A stretch of 64,000 nucleotides of DNA from Aldrovandia affinis (GCA_029706075.1 JAINUG010000011.1:8933001-8997000); one strand, 5' to 3'; shown: positions 35,546 through 47,264, counted from the stretch's first letter. A program made the numbers and translations. Notes: a model not told the origin generated them from the sequence alone.

Positions 35546-36361
35546 TATTGCCATTTTATCTGTGCTAAATCTCTGATTACTGATTGAAGTATTTAGGCAA
35601 GTAGTGTTTGCACCTTTGAGGACTGTGTGGAGCCAATTGATAAATTGTTTAGCATTCTGAATGCCAGTGCTTTCCATGTGAACACAAGAGTTTTTTTGAG
35701 AGGAGAATTGTGTTTAGGGTTTTACAAAAAGTTAATTTGATAATGAAATTTCTGTGAAAACAAACTAAATGTGCTTATAGTTTTGCAGGAAGTGTTTTAT
35801 TATTGATACATAGGCTTTAGGTTTTGATAATTGTGTCCATACTACCAGTTTTTTGTGTGTAACAATCAGTGCTGTAAGAATGTAAGAAACATGTAAGAAA
35901 CTGTGTCATCTGTTTGCTCAAGTCTTTTCTGGTGCAACACATACATTGTTAAGTCTCTGATGAAGTGGCAGTGTCATCTGCCTGCTCAAGTCTCATTTAA
36001 AGTACCTTTGTCATCTGCCTGTTGAAGTCTTTTAGGCAACTGTGTCATCTGTTAGCTCAAGGCTCATTTGAAATACCTTGTACTGTGAAAGATTTACATG
36101 CTTTTTACTGACTGAGGGTGTTTATTTTACACATAATAATAAGACAAGCAATATAGACAAAATGTAAAAAAACACATTTGATTGTAAAAATATAGGCACA
36201 GAAAATACTTTTCAAACAGCCTAAAATGTTAGGGGTTGTATTGCCTCATTAAAACCCGAAAACGAAGTGCATGTTACATTAATTCAAGAAATATTGTAAA
36301 AAGGTCAATTTGGAACTGGAATTACAATATAGGGTATCAATAAGAATGTATTTATAAATTA
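35546..36361. other. No gene seen; short imperfect repeat inside
   Basis: AT-rich, apart from the tandem repeat listed separately. Confidence 0.4.
35904..36065 (+). repeat. Imperfect 34-37 bp tandem repeat
   Basis: The core TGTCATCTG-YYTG-YTCAAG-KCT recurs at 35904, 35972, 36009 and 36043. Spacings are 68, 37 and 34 bp, so one unit between the first two is degenerate. Confidence 0.7.
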
Positions 36362-36489
36362 AGTTGTAAAGTTTCTGTCCCCATGGCCCTCATCATCCTG
36401 AAGTCCCTCAGCAATGAGCTGAAGCTCATCAAAGTCGTCATCTTGCTCAGGGACGTCATCAGCTGCTCTAACTGGTCCCCATGATGCAT

Positions 36490-37384
36490 TTCTAAAACTT
36501 GAACATGACAAAAATTTTAATTAAATCGTTGGTGAAAACCCTCAGGAAGGTGTTGAGGGCCAGGCTGTCGCAGACTTCCACGGACTGCTGGGGGTAGGGC
36601 TGCTGGACCAGGCGCTGGACATCAGCGGCCAGGGCAGTTTCCTCTCCCTGACACTGCTCTTGCTGGTGCTGCCAATCCCTGAGAGCGAGGACTGACATAA
36701 CCCTGCCAAACCATTGATTCAATGCTGAGCAGAGGAGCAAAGCGTGGGTGGGCATGCTACCAGGGCCCAGGACCAAGAGTGGCTTCAGCTCTTCCCCCTC
36801 TGGAGCTGCCGCCAGGTGTATGCCATTCTCTACATTGCTCCACTCTGCTCCATTAGCTATAAAGCCAGGTTGTGCCACATCCACTTCCCAGTCGCCTCTC
36901 TCGTCAACATTGACCACCGCAATACCCGCCGTAGTATTCTCTTATCGCCCGTGGTGGCGCTCGAGAGCTCCGCCAGACAGCCCAAAAGTAGCGGCCGCCA
37001 AACCGAGTCCGCCAGCCGCAGGCCCAACCGTATTGCTAGCTGCAAGAAGGCCCTCTGCCTCACATATGCTAGCTATGTCTGCCGTCAGAGTGTTACCACT
37101 GCCGGCACCAGCATGGCATCCGACGGGCAGGAGGGTGCTGACTATCGGGCGGGTAGTCACCCAGGGTTCACTACCCGTGGCTGTTTGACTAGCAGATGAG
37201 CGGCCTCCCACTACGAGCTTGCTAGTCACCACCACAATTTCTGCCGTGGCTCCGTAGCCAAGATCCCCCATCTATGGCAGGAACTCCCTCAGCAAACCCC
37301 AGAGTGGAGTCTTTGTCTTCCGCTGTGTGCTCTTCCAATCTGGCCGTCTCGCTTCTTCGAGCGCCTTGATTGCAGCTTCAGTTC
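36490..37384 (-). pseudogene. Gypsy gag remnant
   Basis: Starting just after a primer binding site, - strand frames 37271-36942 and 36917-36492 carry gag-like sequence (LNQWFGRVMSVLALRDW and then ALAADVQRLVQQPYP), resembling the capsid of another Gypsy family. The frames are broken near 36940. The element is truncated at about 36490, with no pol. Confidence 0.6.
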
Positions 37385-37692
37385 ATCCCACTCTGACACC
37401 AATGTAGCAGTGAGTTTGCATTGCGTTTCCATTATAGTGCTACTTGCTTTATTAGAACAAAGCGTGAGACACCAGGAAGTACGAAGAACACGACGAAATC
37501 AAGGAAACTCACAGGGTCACGAATCACACAGACAGATACTATCATGGTTATACATTAATCTAATGAATGACATAAGGGGTGATGGGAAAATGGCACACAA
37601 GGAATCATGGGAGACTGTACAAAACAACATGTCATCGCAGCCCCCATACAATTAATATTTACGGTGGCTAAGCTTAACAGCTCACTGTTACA
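37385..37692 (-). repeat. 5' LTR and primer binding site of the truncated Gypsy element
   Basis: The LTR runs 37403-37692 (290 bp). Read on + it has TGTAGCAGTGAG at left and CTCACTGTTACA at right, which are near-perfect inverted ends. Directly adjacent on the - strand is TTGGTGTCAGAGTGGGATG, a primer-binding-site arrangement common in fish Gypsy elements. Confidence 0.75.
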
Positions 37693-38080
37693 GTATGTTT
37701 CACATAGGAAGGTTTTGTATCCTCACGATGGTAAATCTTTGCTACAAACTAAACCTACATCTGTTATTCTCCAATAAGTATTAGCCAAACATCCCCCCCT
37801 AAATGGCAACCAGGGCCACCAGTAATATCATTATGTTGCATAATTTATTCCCTCTATATGCTGAAATGTTTTATTTGGTTTTACAATACCAAAACTCCAA
37901 AGAAGACTCATTTTGAAGGCCACGATCCCGCTTACGACCGGTGAGTAGCTACTGGTCAGCTAGTAGGCGGAAGTACTGGCTCTGCCACCAGAAGACACAT
38001 ATCAAGTTAATGTCCTGTGACGGAGACTGCCTCAATGATTGGCACAACCAAAATAACCTATAGTTAGGAACAGATAGAAA
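37693..38080 (-). repeat. Dispersed repeat, copy of 53840-54420
   Basis: In reverse complement it matches the TTAA element in snrpg intron 3 over about 380 bp (for example TGTCTTCTGGTGGCAGAG, AATACTTATTGGAGAAT and CCTATGTGAAACATACT). The match stops exactly at the LTR edge at 37692, so the Gypsy element inserted into this copy. Confidence 0.7.
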
Positions 38081-38175
38081 TTATCAAAAAGTTTCACTGC
38101 CGTAAAGTTATGACGTCTTGCTACTGACTAAGTGCTGTCCCAAACTTACTCCGTACTGAGACAGCTATGCAATTT

Positions 38176-38226
38176 TATGTAGGCAGCTCCATGGGGTAGG
38201 CCCCTATGTAGGCAGCTCCATGGGGT
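38176..38226 (+). repeat. 27-bp tandem duplication
   Basis: TATGTAGGCAGCTCCATGGG occurs twice, 27 bp apart. Confidence 0.85.
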
Positions 38227-38369
38227 TTGAAACACTACCATATTGCCATTTTGTGGTTTAACAATGTATTGTTTTGGTGTTGCACTTGTGATGAGATTTA
38301 GGAAGTTATAAAAATAGAATCTTACAAAATAAATTACTGTAGACAGCCGATTAAATCAGAGGATTCCTC

Positions 38370-40150
38370 TTTCTCAGGTTTTCTTTTTCTTTGTGTCCCT
38401 GAAAATTTTGATTATGTGTTCACAGGACATCCTCCTCCCTTTAAAAACATATTTATTCTCATAGTATGCATTAATGAAACATTTCAAGGAATCGGGAACA
38501 GCAGCAAGCAGTGCAGTGTTCAGTGGAGATATTGGCAGGGAGGGTGTCGGGGCCTGTAATAGGTGGCTGACTGTTGAGAAGAGCGCTCTGGTGTTGCCTT
38601 TTCCAGTACTGATGATGTTTGAGTAGTAGGAGGATTTGGCAGCAGAGAAGGCGTTCTTGTAATGGAATAGGTGCTGAGAATATAGTAGGGTGTACACTGA
38701 GAGTCAAGTCTTTTTACATTACCGCTCGAGTCGACGGCCAGTGATTTTAAGCTGGCGAAGGTCAGGGGTGTACCAAGGAGCAATGTGGGCAAGGGAGACA
38801 GTGTGGGTTTTCAGGGGGGGAAGGGAGTTCAGAGAAGAGGCAAGGCAGTCATTCTAATGACTAAATCAGCCAGGGAGGAGGATGGGGCAGTGTCATATTT
38901 GCTGCTTGCCGCCAGAGGGTGGTATTGGACTCCCTTATTGTGTTATTAGATAATTGTATTATTGTTTCATTGTCTTGAGTGTGTCCTGTGTCTTGTTTCA
39001 CCTGATTGTCTCTGTGCATTATTGTCTTAGTAATTTCACCTGTGTCTTGTTTAATTCATTATTTAAGCTGTCTGTTTTCGGTTTTACTTCACTCTGTCTT
39101 GAATGGTTGTTCCTCGTTTTCAGTGTTTGTTCAGCTATTTAGAGTTTCTGGTTCCTAGCTTTGTTGGTTTGATTGCTTCAGTGTTTTGTAGTACTTAATG
39201 TTTGTTTTATTTCTTCAGTGTTTTATTGTATATTTAGTTTAGTTTGTTTCTTAATTAAACTCCTGTTTGTTGTTGGATTCCTGCCTCCTGGAAAATTTCA
39301 AAGAGCACAGATTTGTGGTCAGAAATGGGGAACTTAATGTCAGTAAGGTTAAGGGGAATGATGCCAGGGCAGCAGATTAAATCAAGTATGTGACCTTTGT
39401 TGTGTGTTAGAAAATTGACATATTGTGTGATACCAAGACAGTCAAGGAGTAAAATGATTCATTCATTGAAATTATTGGCAAAATACTGGATGAATCATCA
39501 ATGTGTATATTAAAGTCCCCCAGGAGGATATTAGGGGACATTGCACATACAGATGATAATACAGTTAATAATGATGATATTTCATTAAGAAAATGAGCAG
39601 AGGGCTTTGGTGGTCTGTAGATACAATGACGACCGGCTCAGAACCAGTTTTAAAGCTAGACATTCAAAAGAGGAGTGATAGGTGGCAGTGGCAGCATTAA
39701 CTTTGATGTTAGCGACCCCCACAAATGATAGCGCAGGGTTTACTAATGTAAACATAGCCGGGTGGGAGAGACTCTTTAACCTGGGAGAAGTCATTCAGCT
39801 GTTGCCAGGTCTCAGTGAGGCACAAAAAGTCAAGCTTTCTGTTATTAATGAGTTTGTAAACCAGCAGCCTTATTGGAAAGAGATCTAACATTAAACAGAA
39901 CAAGTTTGAAACAGGCAAGAGGAGCATATGTAGCCGCCTTGGACATGGGGGATAACACACTGTGCTCGACAATATGGCTAGCATTGTGAGGGTGGGGGGG
40001 ATCCATTGACCAAAAGGAGCTAATGTTTGTCTTACTGTTACTGTAGCAGAAGTTCCTACGAGATCCACGGTGTATGTATCTTAGTCGGTTGAAAATGTCA
40101 CAGTGGGCGAACAGAGCTGGAGGTGGAATCGAAGACATAGCAGCTCTGCT
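38370..40150 (-). mobile_element. LINE with endonuclease and pre-RT part, interrupted
   Basis: On the - strand, 40138-39720 carries the start of an apurinic-type endonuclease (LVLFNVRSLSNKA; LDFLCLTETW with its catalytic-region Glu). The linker before RT appears at 38890-38390 (SAAKSSYYSNIISTGKGNTR, ALFSTVSHLL). RT itself is missing. Several frameshifts. An LTR-like stretch separates the two parts. Confidence 0.7.
38890..39298 (+). repeat. Possible solo LTR nested in the LINE
   Basis: T/G-rich sequence with an ATTAAA signal near 39256, foreign to the surrounding LINE frame. Borders and target duplication could not be fixed. Confidence 0.4.
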
Positions 40151-40459
40151 GCGGAGTACCTCAGTGGCAGGCTAGCAGTGAAAGTAAAACAGCATAATCC
40201 AGTAATTTAGTATTCTACATGGCAGAGAGCAGAGAGCAAAATCTCAGAGAGCCAACCTGGTACCTGGCAGGACAGCAGCAGTTCAACAGCAGCCAAGTAT
40301 AAGGCAAAGAAGCTGGGGCAGGCCACAGGTCCGGGGAGCAGAGCTGGGGAACAGGTGGTAATGAGGGAGTGGATGACAGACAGCAGAGTGAGCGAGACAG
40401 GTAGGTTCCAGTGACACTTCAGACCAAATATTATCAAAGCATATTAGCTGAGTTGCCTA

Positions 40460-41285
40460 TAGGAATCGAATGTAACAGGAGAAACAAAAAACAAAGACAA
40501 GGAAATATACAAGCACTTATTTGGCTAAACGGTTAAAATAATTATATCAACTAAACAGGAACCAAAACTGAAACCGGAGAGAGCAGCGGCAACCAGGTGC
40601 ACCAGTGTGTACTCGACCAGAAGGAAGATGTCAAAGGGAGAGGTTGAGATTTATTGCTAGGTATGATGGGAGTGGGCCTTATTGGTTTATTTATTTCCTT
40701 ATGCTTTTGTTTTGTCTTTCTCTTTTTCCCTACCATTTCAGTCTAGTTGAGAGGGGGGTCAGAGTCAGTAATGTCTGAGGCGGAGGTGGGGTCTTCTACC
40801 ATACTGAGGGGTTCAGAGTCTGCCTCCTCCTCAACTGTGGTAGGGGGTGTCTGGGGGAGTGGCACTTGAGTTCCTTCTGTTTTGGTCAGGGCTTGAGATT
40901 GGATGGGGTAAGGGTTATCTGTGTTGGGGGTCTCCTGTGGTTGGAGTCGAGGTGGGGCCAGGGAGGGAGGTTACAGAGCCCCCCTTTCTTTTGTAAGCAT
41001 GTCCTCACAATTCATGTTTGTTTAAACCTCCTTCACTTAACACCTAGGACATAACTCTGATAGTACCAAGCCTCATCTATACAAATTCAATATTCAATAA
41101 ATGTATACTATGCTTACCTGTTTCTACTTTGTTATGTTAGACGAGGTGATCACAAACCCAATGTAAATTTGCGGATCTGTAATTTATTAGTACATAGTTT
41201 ATAACATTTGTTGAATGTTTATTTTAGGTTAGATTGTACAGGGTAGGCTTGAACAGTCGATTGTTTATCATATTTATTTATGTAT
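40460..41285. other. No gene seen
   Basis: It may include the 5' UTR of the - strand LINE up to about 40740. The rest is unrecognised. Confidence 0.35.
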
Positions 41286-41779
41286 TGTAGCGGGAATAGG
41301 GGTGTGGGATTTCCACGCAACCAAGTTCAGTAGCCTAACAGCACACGGGTACAAAAATGAGTTTATTGGGGAAAAACTCACAGGGAGGGAGATTGTTAAA
41401 ACATGGCAAACAATCCAAGTCCATAATCCCTATTAGTTGTCGTGTTTTGTATTCCAAGGTCGCAGGCACATCCAGATTCTCATCCAATTCCGTTCAACAA
41501 TACTCGGGTTATCCAGTTGGTCCAGGTCATACAGCAATATTTCTTTTAAACTTAACTTTTTCTTTTCTCCCAACAACTCTCCATGCTTTTCCCTTGCAGT
41601 ACTTTGCACGTTGACTAGAGGCAACCCCCCCTCTGTTATTCTGGAGCAGTCAGCTGTTAAAGGGTTCCCGGTGTGTCTTATTTCCTCCGGACCTCCCAAT
41701 ATGGTCTGGGGGTGGAGTCAGTGTGTCGACACGTCCCCTCAATCACTACTCCCCTTACCTCCCCTAGCTGGCTGCCACA
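41286..41779 (-). repeat. Solo LTR
   Basis: 494 bp, read on - as TGTGGCAGCCAGC at the start and CCCGCTACA at the end, with an AATAAA on the - strand near 41365. The target duplication GTAT is present at 41282-41285 and 41780-41783. Confidence 0.75.
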
Positions 41780-42249
41780 GTATGTATTGAATGTACTTAT
41801 AATGCATGTATAGCCTATATGTATATAGTTAATGGTATTTATTGAATTGATTGTATTAATTTAATGTATATTGAATGTAATTTTATGATATTTTATGTGT
41901 CATGTAGACCCTTGTAGGTTGTAGGGTTATTTATTATTTATGATGTTAACCCCCTGAGGTCGACGGGATCGCCGACGATCGCAGCAGCAATAAAACTATA
42001 TTACTATTGTCACGGTTGTTCCCCAGATTCACCGCCTGATGGCGGTGTACAGCTGGAACGAGTTTTCAATTATCTCCCTATTTAAACCGCACCTGGGTTT
42101 CTGATCGGGGCGAAATCGTAAGCCATCTTTACGATTTTTAGCCGGTAAGGTAGTGTGTCTTTTTCAAGACGCACACAAAGACTTCCTTTAGAAATGACCA
42201 TCTCCATTCAATCCCTTTTAAAACTAAAGAACTTATCTAGTTGTACCTT

Positions 42250-44470
42250 TTAACAAAACCATTCTCTCTAATGCGAGTTTTCGTTTGGTTTTGTTTGTCA
42301 GTCGGTTCGACTGCTTTCAGGTTACAAACTTGTTATTTTGGCTCTCCTAGCCGTTTACGTTTTGGGGAAACTCTGGGTCTAACGAAATAACTTATTTAGT
42401 TTACCTTCATTAGAAACCTTGCTCGTTACGAGAGCTTTTAGTTGGGTTTCTGTTGTTCAGTCAGTTCGACTAGTTCGGGTTACTAACTGGTTCTTTTGGC
42501 TAACAGCCTTTCACGTTTTGGACAGTCAAGAGTTTTGGTTTAAGGTCTTCTCATAACTATTTAATTGTACCTACATTATAAACTTTGCTCGTGGTTAGGA
42601 GCTTTTCGTTAAGTTTCTTTTGTTCAGTCGCTTCGACTGTTTTCGGGTAACAATATGGTTCTGGCGGCTCTCCTAGCCCCTCCGCGTTTTAGGACGCTCA
42701 GAACTTTTCCTAACTGTTTAATTGGACCTTCATTAGAAACCTTGCTCGTGGTTAGGAGCTTTTCATTAGGTTTGTTTTGTTCAGTCGCTTCGACTGTTTT
42801 CGGGTTACAATATGGTTCTGGCGGCTCTCCCTAGCCCCTCCGCGTTTTTAGGACGCTCAGAACTTTTCATAACTGTTTAATTGGACCTACATTAGAAACC
42901 TTGCTCGTGGTTAGGAGCTTTTAGTTGGGTTTCTTCTGTTCAGTCGCTTCGACTGTTTTCGGGTTACATATGGTTCTGGCGGCTCTCCTAGCCCCTCCGC
43001 GTTTTCTGACGCTCAGAACTTTTCATAACTGTTTAATTGGACCTACATTAGAAACCTTGCTCGTGGTTAGGAGCTTTTCGTTAGGTTTCTTTTGTTCAGT
43101 CGTCGACTGTTTTCGGTTTAATATGGTTCTGGCGGCTCTCCTAGCCCTCCGCGTTTGGACGCTCAGAACTTTGGTATAGGTCTTACCCTGTTGTTCTGTC
43201 GGTTCCCCTTAATCGTTTCGAGTTTGTTGGACGTTCAGATGTGGGTCAAGTTATGCCCTGTTGTTCTGTCGGTTCCCCTTAAACCGTTTCTAGTTTTGGG
43301 ATGTCAGATGTGGGTCAAGTAGAACCCTGTTGTTCTGTCGGTGTAACCGTTTCGAAGTTTCGGACGTCAGATGTGGGTCAAGTTGTGCCCTGTTGTTCTG
43401 TCGGTCCCCCTTAACCGTTTCGAGTTTTCGGACTTTCAGAACTTGTGGGTCAGGTCTTACCATGTTATCAACTTGTTCTGTTGGCTCTCCTATCCTTTTC
43501 ACATTTTCGGACGCACAGAACTTTTGGTTATGTCTGGTCATAATAAATTATTTCCTTGTCACCTACAAATAAAAACCTTTGCTCGCTATTAGCGCTTTTC
43601 ATTTGGTTTCGTTTTGTTCAGTCGTTTAGACTGTTTTGGGTGACAACCCCGTTCTGTTGGCTCTCCTATCCTTTCGTTTTTCGGACAGAACTTTTGGTTA
43701 TGTCTGGTCATAATAAATTATTTACTTGTCACTTACAAATAGAAACCTTGCTCGCTATTAAGCGCTTTTCTTTTGGTTTCGTTTTGTTCAGCCAGTTCGA
43801 CTGTTTTGGGTTACCAGATTGTTCTGTTGGCTCTCCTAGCCTTTTCGCGTTTTCGGACGTTCAGAACTTTTGGGTTAGGTCTTAACATTCGGTTCGACTG
43901 TTTTCGGGTGACAACCTTGTTCTGTTGGCTCTCCTAGCCTTTCACGTTTTCGGACGCTCAGAACATTTGGTTCAGGTATTTACATAATACTTATTTAAAT
44001 TGTACCTTCATTAGAAACCTTGCTCGTTAGTTATGAGCTTTTAGTTAGGTTTCGTTTGTTCAGTCACTTCGACTGTTTCAGGTTACAATATGGTTCTGTG
44101 GCTCTGTAGCTTTTCGCGTTTTCGGACGCTCTGAACTTTTGCGTGTTATGTAAACTAAAGAACATATTTAATTGTACCTACAATAAGAACCCTGCTCGCT
44201 ATTAAGCGCTTTTCGTTCGGGTTCCTGTTGTTCAGTCTGTTCAACTGTTTCCGGGTTACAATCTTGTTCTCTCGGCTCTCCTAGCCTTTATTGTTTTGGG
44301 AAACTTGTGTCTTAACATACAAACTTATTTAGTTGTACCTATAAAAAAGAACCTTGCCCGCTAGTCGGAGCTTTGACTCAGGTTGCTTTTGTTCAGTCGT
44401 TTCGACTGGTTCAGGTTACAAACTTGTTCGTTTGGCTCTCATAGCCTTTGCGTTTTCAGACACTCGGAGT
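42250..44470 (+). repeat. Hairpin-rich tandem array, about 160-bp units
   Basis: The marker hairpin CAGTCG-NNN-CGACTG or a variant recurs at 42299, 42458, 42625, 42782, 42941, 43097, 43619, 43789, 43886, 44061, 44233 and 44394. The common spacing is 156-175 bp. Other elements of each unit are a GCTCG...GAGC or CGCTATTAGCG palindrome, GGCTCTCCTAGCC, and a GCGTTTT...ACGC pair. 43189-43460 consists of four shorter units of 63-72 bp starting CCTGTTGTTCTGTCGGT. No ORF spans the array. Confidence 0.85.
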
Positions 44471-44534
44471 AGCCACCCGTTGGGTGAGACATAGTACCTA
44501 TTAGCTTGATAGTACCTATTGTGATTAATGTTTC

Positions 44535-44984
44535 TTGCCTCTCGAGAACTTGTTTGTTTGTGTGTGCTTATTGTTGTTTAGATTCCCAGTGTTTAGTTTA
44601 TTCCAAGTTTTTGGATATGTTTTGGATAAGTTTTGGATTGACCGTTTTACTTTGTTCCTGATCGTTGGTTATTTTGTTTTGTTTTGTTTATGTCTTTCCA
44701 TGTCTTCGCAGACACGGATTTTGTTTTCGTTTTCCTACAGACGTTTAAAGATACATAAATATCTTAAACCCAGAAAACGGGCTACTTTTGATCATGTGCC
44801 TGTGCCCACTGCCAAACAGACTCTGGATGTTGGCAAACTGGCTTCTGTTGGTCGCAAGAAATGCGTACTCTGCAAGATGTCGGGGAAACAACAGTGCACT
44901 CCATGGGAGTACAAGGTTTGTGATGTTCCCTTGTGTCTACAGTTCACCAGAAACTGTTTTGAGAAGTGGCACCAAAGACTGTGA
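44535..44984 (+). pseudogene. piggyBac transposase carboxy domain (cysteine-rich), copy 2
   Basis: A 149-residue open frame. Its last 60 residues form the cysteine-rich zinc-binding domain of piggyBac-type transposases, which helps bind transposon ends: KKCVLCKMSGKQQC, YKVCDVPLC and CFEKWHQRL. Compared with copy 1 (34435-35545), one Cys of the CKVC motif is Tyr here. The upstream 85 residues are hydrophobic and come from the LTR-like insert, so the frame is probably a chance fusion. The catalytic Asp domain is missing. Confidence 0.7.
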
Positions 44985-45641
44985 AAGAACACATTGTCTC
45001 ACCATGTTTTAATTTTGAATTTTTTGTGTATAGGCTAGTTTGTGTGATGTTTTCAATAAATCTTCCAAAATGAAAAAACTTATTTTTTTTCTGTCTTCTG
45101 CATGGCTCACTCACTATTGCTCACTCTGATGGCTTTTGTCTTTGTCTGATGGCCGTTGAGAGAGAGATGGCCCATCTGACAGATCTTACAGGTGTGGATC
45201 ATGAATATTCAGGATATTAGCATATAGCCCTCCCACAGCCTGAAATAAATTTGACCAGTTCTGATAAAAACAGGTTTTTAGCTATTTAGATCTCAGATGT
45301 GCTAAACTATTTTGACATCCTTACATAACCAAGACCTTGATGAACAAACGCATATTGGCAAAACAATTTGTCACTATAGTTTAGTGTGTGCTTTCACAAC
45401 TTTTGTGACGGCAGAAAAATTTACTCTTTATAACTTGTGTGTTTGTAGATCTATTTACAAGCTGCATATGATACTGACCAAACTAATGATGGCATATCAA
45501 TGTAGCTGTGATTGTCCTCCAAATAAAAATATCAAACACTTTGGAGTAAGTGTGTGTTAAGTTGATGAACTTGAGATAAATATCAGACCACGCCAAAATC
45601 ACAAACCTTCTCTGAGCTAAGCACGGACCTCAGGGGGTTAA

Positions 45642-46002
45642 TAGTGGTGTTATCGTAGCTATTCGTATTTGTTGTGTACTACGTGGGTGTTCATTATTGG
45701 AAAATATGTATGTTTGCTATGGGAGTATGTAGCCTATTGTGTATACTCTGGTGAACTGTAATGCATACAATAAAATACAAATGAGAAAAAGTACATGTAG
45801 CTATTATTAAAGACATAATACAGTGGCATTCATGTAAAACATTTCATTGTGGGTAAAACGGATGACAATATTTAACTGCTGAATAATGTTAGTTTGACTG
45901 CTGTTATGGCTTATCAGCATGTTTGGTCAAATACAATGTTATGTCTAAATATCTCATGAATAACTTTAATCAGAACCCAGCAAACATGATGACATTTCTG
46001 AA
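45642..46002. other. No gene seen
   Basis: AT-rich flanking DNA between two transposons. Confidence 0.5.
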
Positions 46003-46010
46003 CTCTAGAG

Positions 46011-47264
46011 CAGTGGTTCTCAAACTTTTCAGCCTGCGACCCCCAAAATAATGTTGGTAGAGACTCGTGACTACCACCATTGCATGTTCTCCCGAGGTGC
46101 TTTCCAACAATCTTGACAAGCGCGCACACACACAAATGGACACGGTTACAGCACCCAGATAATAATAACAACATAAAAAGAAAACATGTAATAATAACCA
46201 TATATCTCTTCTTTCGCATGCTAATTAAGTTTAACATGTAGGCCTACAACTGACTTGTTTTAATGTGATATACTCTCGGTTTGATGTTGGAGACAACCAC
46301 TCGGAGATCATCCTCCATGTTGAGTTGCGATCGGTATTTGTTGTTTATGTACGTCAGTGTGGAAAAAGTAGATATAGGTCAAATAAATAGGTTGATCCGA
46401 AAGGAATCAGTACATCCATTGCGATTGTGGTTTGCTGTGTTATTACTTGTTTTTGGTCTTGCAATTCTTGTTCCTTTTTGGCTGAAAAAGTCTACTCGTT
46501 TATCAGCATGAGAGGGATGCTTGGTTAGCAAGTGTCGTTTCGAGGCTACTGGGAAAATGTTTGTTAACCTTAATACATTAGGCGCTATTCATATTGACAA
46601 GTCACTCTGAAGCAACCGATGAATTTCATGTTATATTTACCCAGAGCAATTTATAAGATGTGCATTAATACATGGTATGACCAATTATTTAATTCAGAAA
46701 AGCCATCTATCTATCGCTCATGCTGATAACCAGTAGACCTTTTCCAGCGAAAAATAAAATAAAATGATGTGAACTTGAAACAGTGAGGACCTGTTTGCAC
46801 TGCCCTGGAGAACTTGTACAAGCAATAACATTTTCACAAAGCTGGACACTAAAGGGGCAGCGCTCGCCAACACTGGGTAAAAAGAAAGGACTGAAGGCAA
46901 GAGTCTTACAAGTAGCACATCATTCATTTCACACTGTATTATACACAGAAAGCTCTTGCAAGCAGAGCACTCAATCCAAATTGTCGTAAGCACCTCCGGG
47001 GAAGGGGGAGCGTGGGGGTCGCGTCTCTACTGGGAGTCCCAGGCTGAAAAGTTTGAGAACCAAAATATTGTAGGCTATATACTCTGATTGTTAAAGGAAA
47101 AATGGTAGGCTAACACATGAATTGTAGGCCTATTCTCTTTTTATGTTATGCATAAATGCAATTACAATTAAAAAAGATAGCATTTTACTATTTTTCCTCA
47201 CATTATTGAAATCATGTTGCAACCCCCCAAATGGATCTCGTGACCCCCACTTTGAGAACCACTG
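46011..47264. mobile_element. hAT (Charlie-type) non-autonomous element
   Basis: Ends CAGTGGTTCTCAAACTTTTC and, inverted at the right, CAGTGGTTCTCAAAGTGGGG. The 8-bp target duplication CTCTAGAG / CTCTAGAC (46003-46010 and 47265-47272) has one mismatch. A second inverted copy of the left end lies inside at 47014-47065. Confidence 0.8.

Larger units (their letters stand above)
41950..45637 (+). mobile_element. piggyBac-like element filled with a tandem array
   Basis: Both ends carry CCCCCTGAGGTC (left 41950-41961, right inverted at 45626-45637) and both are flanked by TTAA (41946-41949 and 45638-45641), the piggyBac target site. Inside are an LTR-like block (TGTCACGGTTGTTCCCCAG from 42008), a 2.2-kb tandem array, a second LTR-like polyadenylation stretch, the piggyBac cysteine-rich domain and a long 3' arm. 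The transposase catalytic domain is absent, so this copy is non-autonomous. Confidence 0.8.

Noticed and set aside
42250-44470. CRISPR-like regular array
   Set aside because: Units are diverged along their whole length, there are no unique spacers between identical repeats, and the context is a fish transposon.
44535-44770. Hydrophobic amino end as a signal or membrane segment of a new protein
   Set aside because: The hydrophobic stretch is translated T-rich LTR-like DNA, and copy 1 does not keep the same frame.
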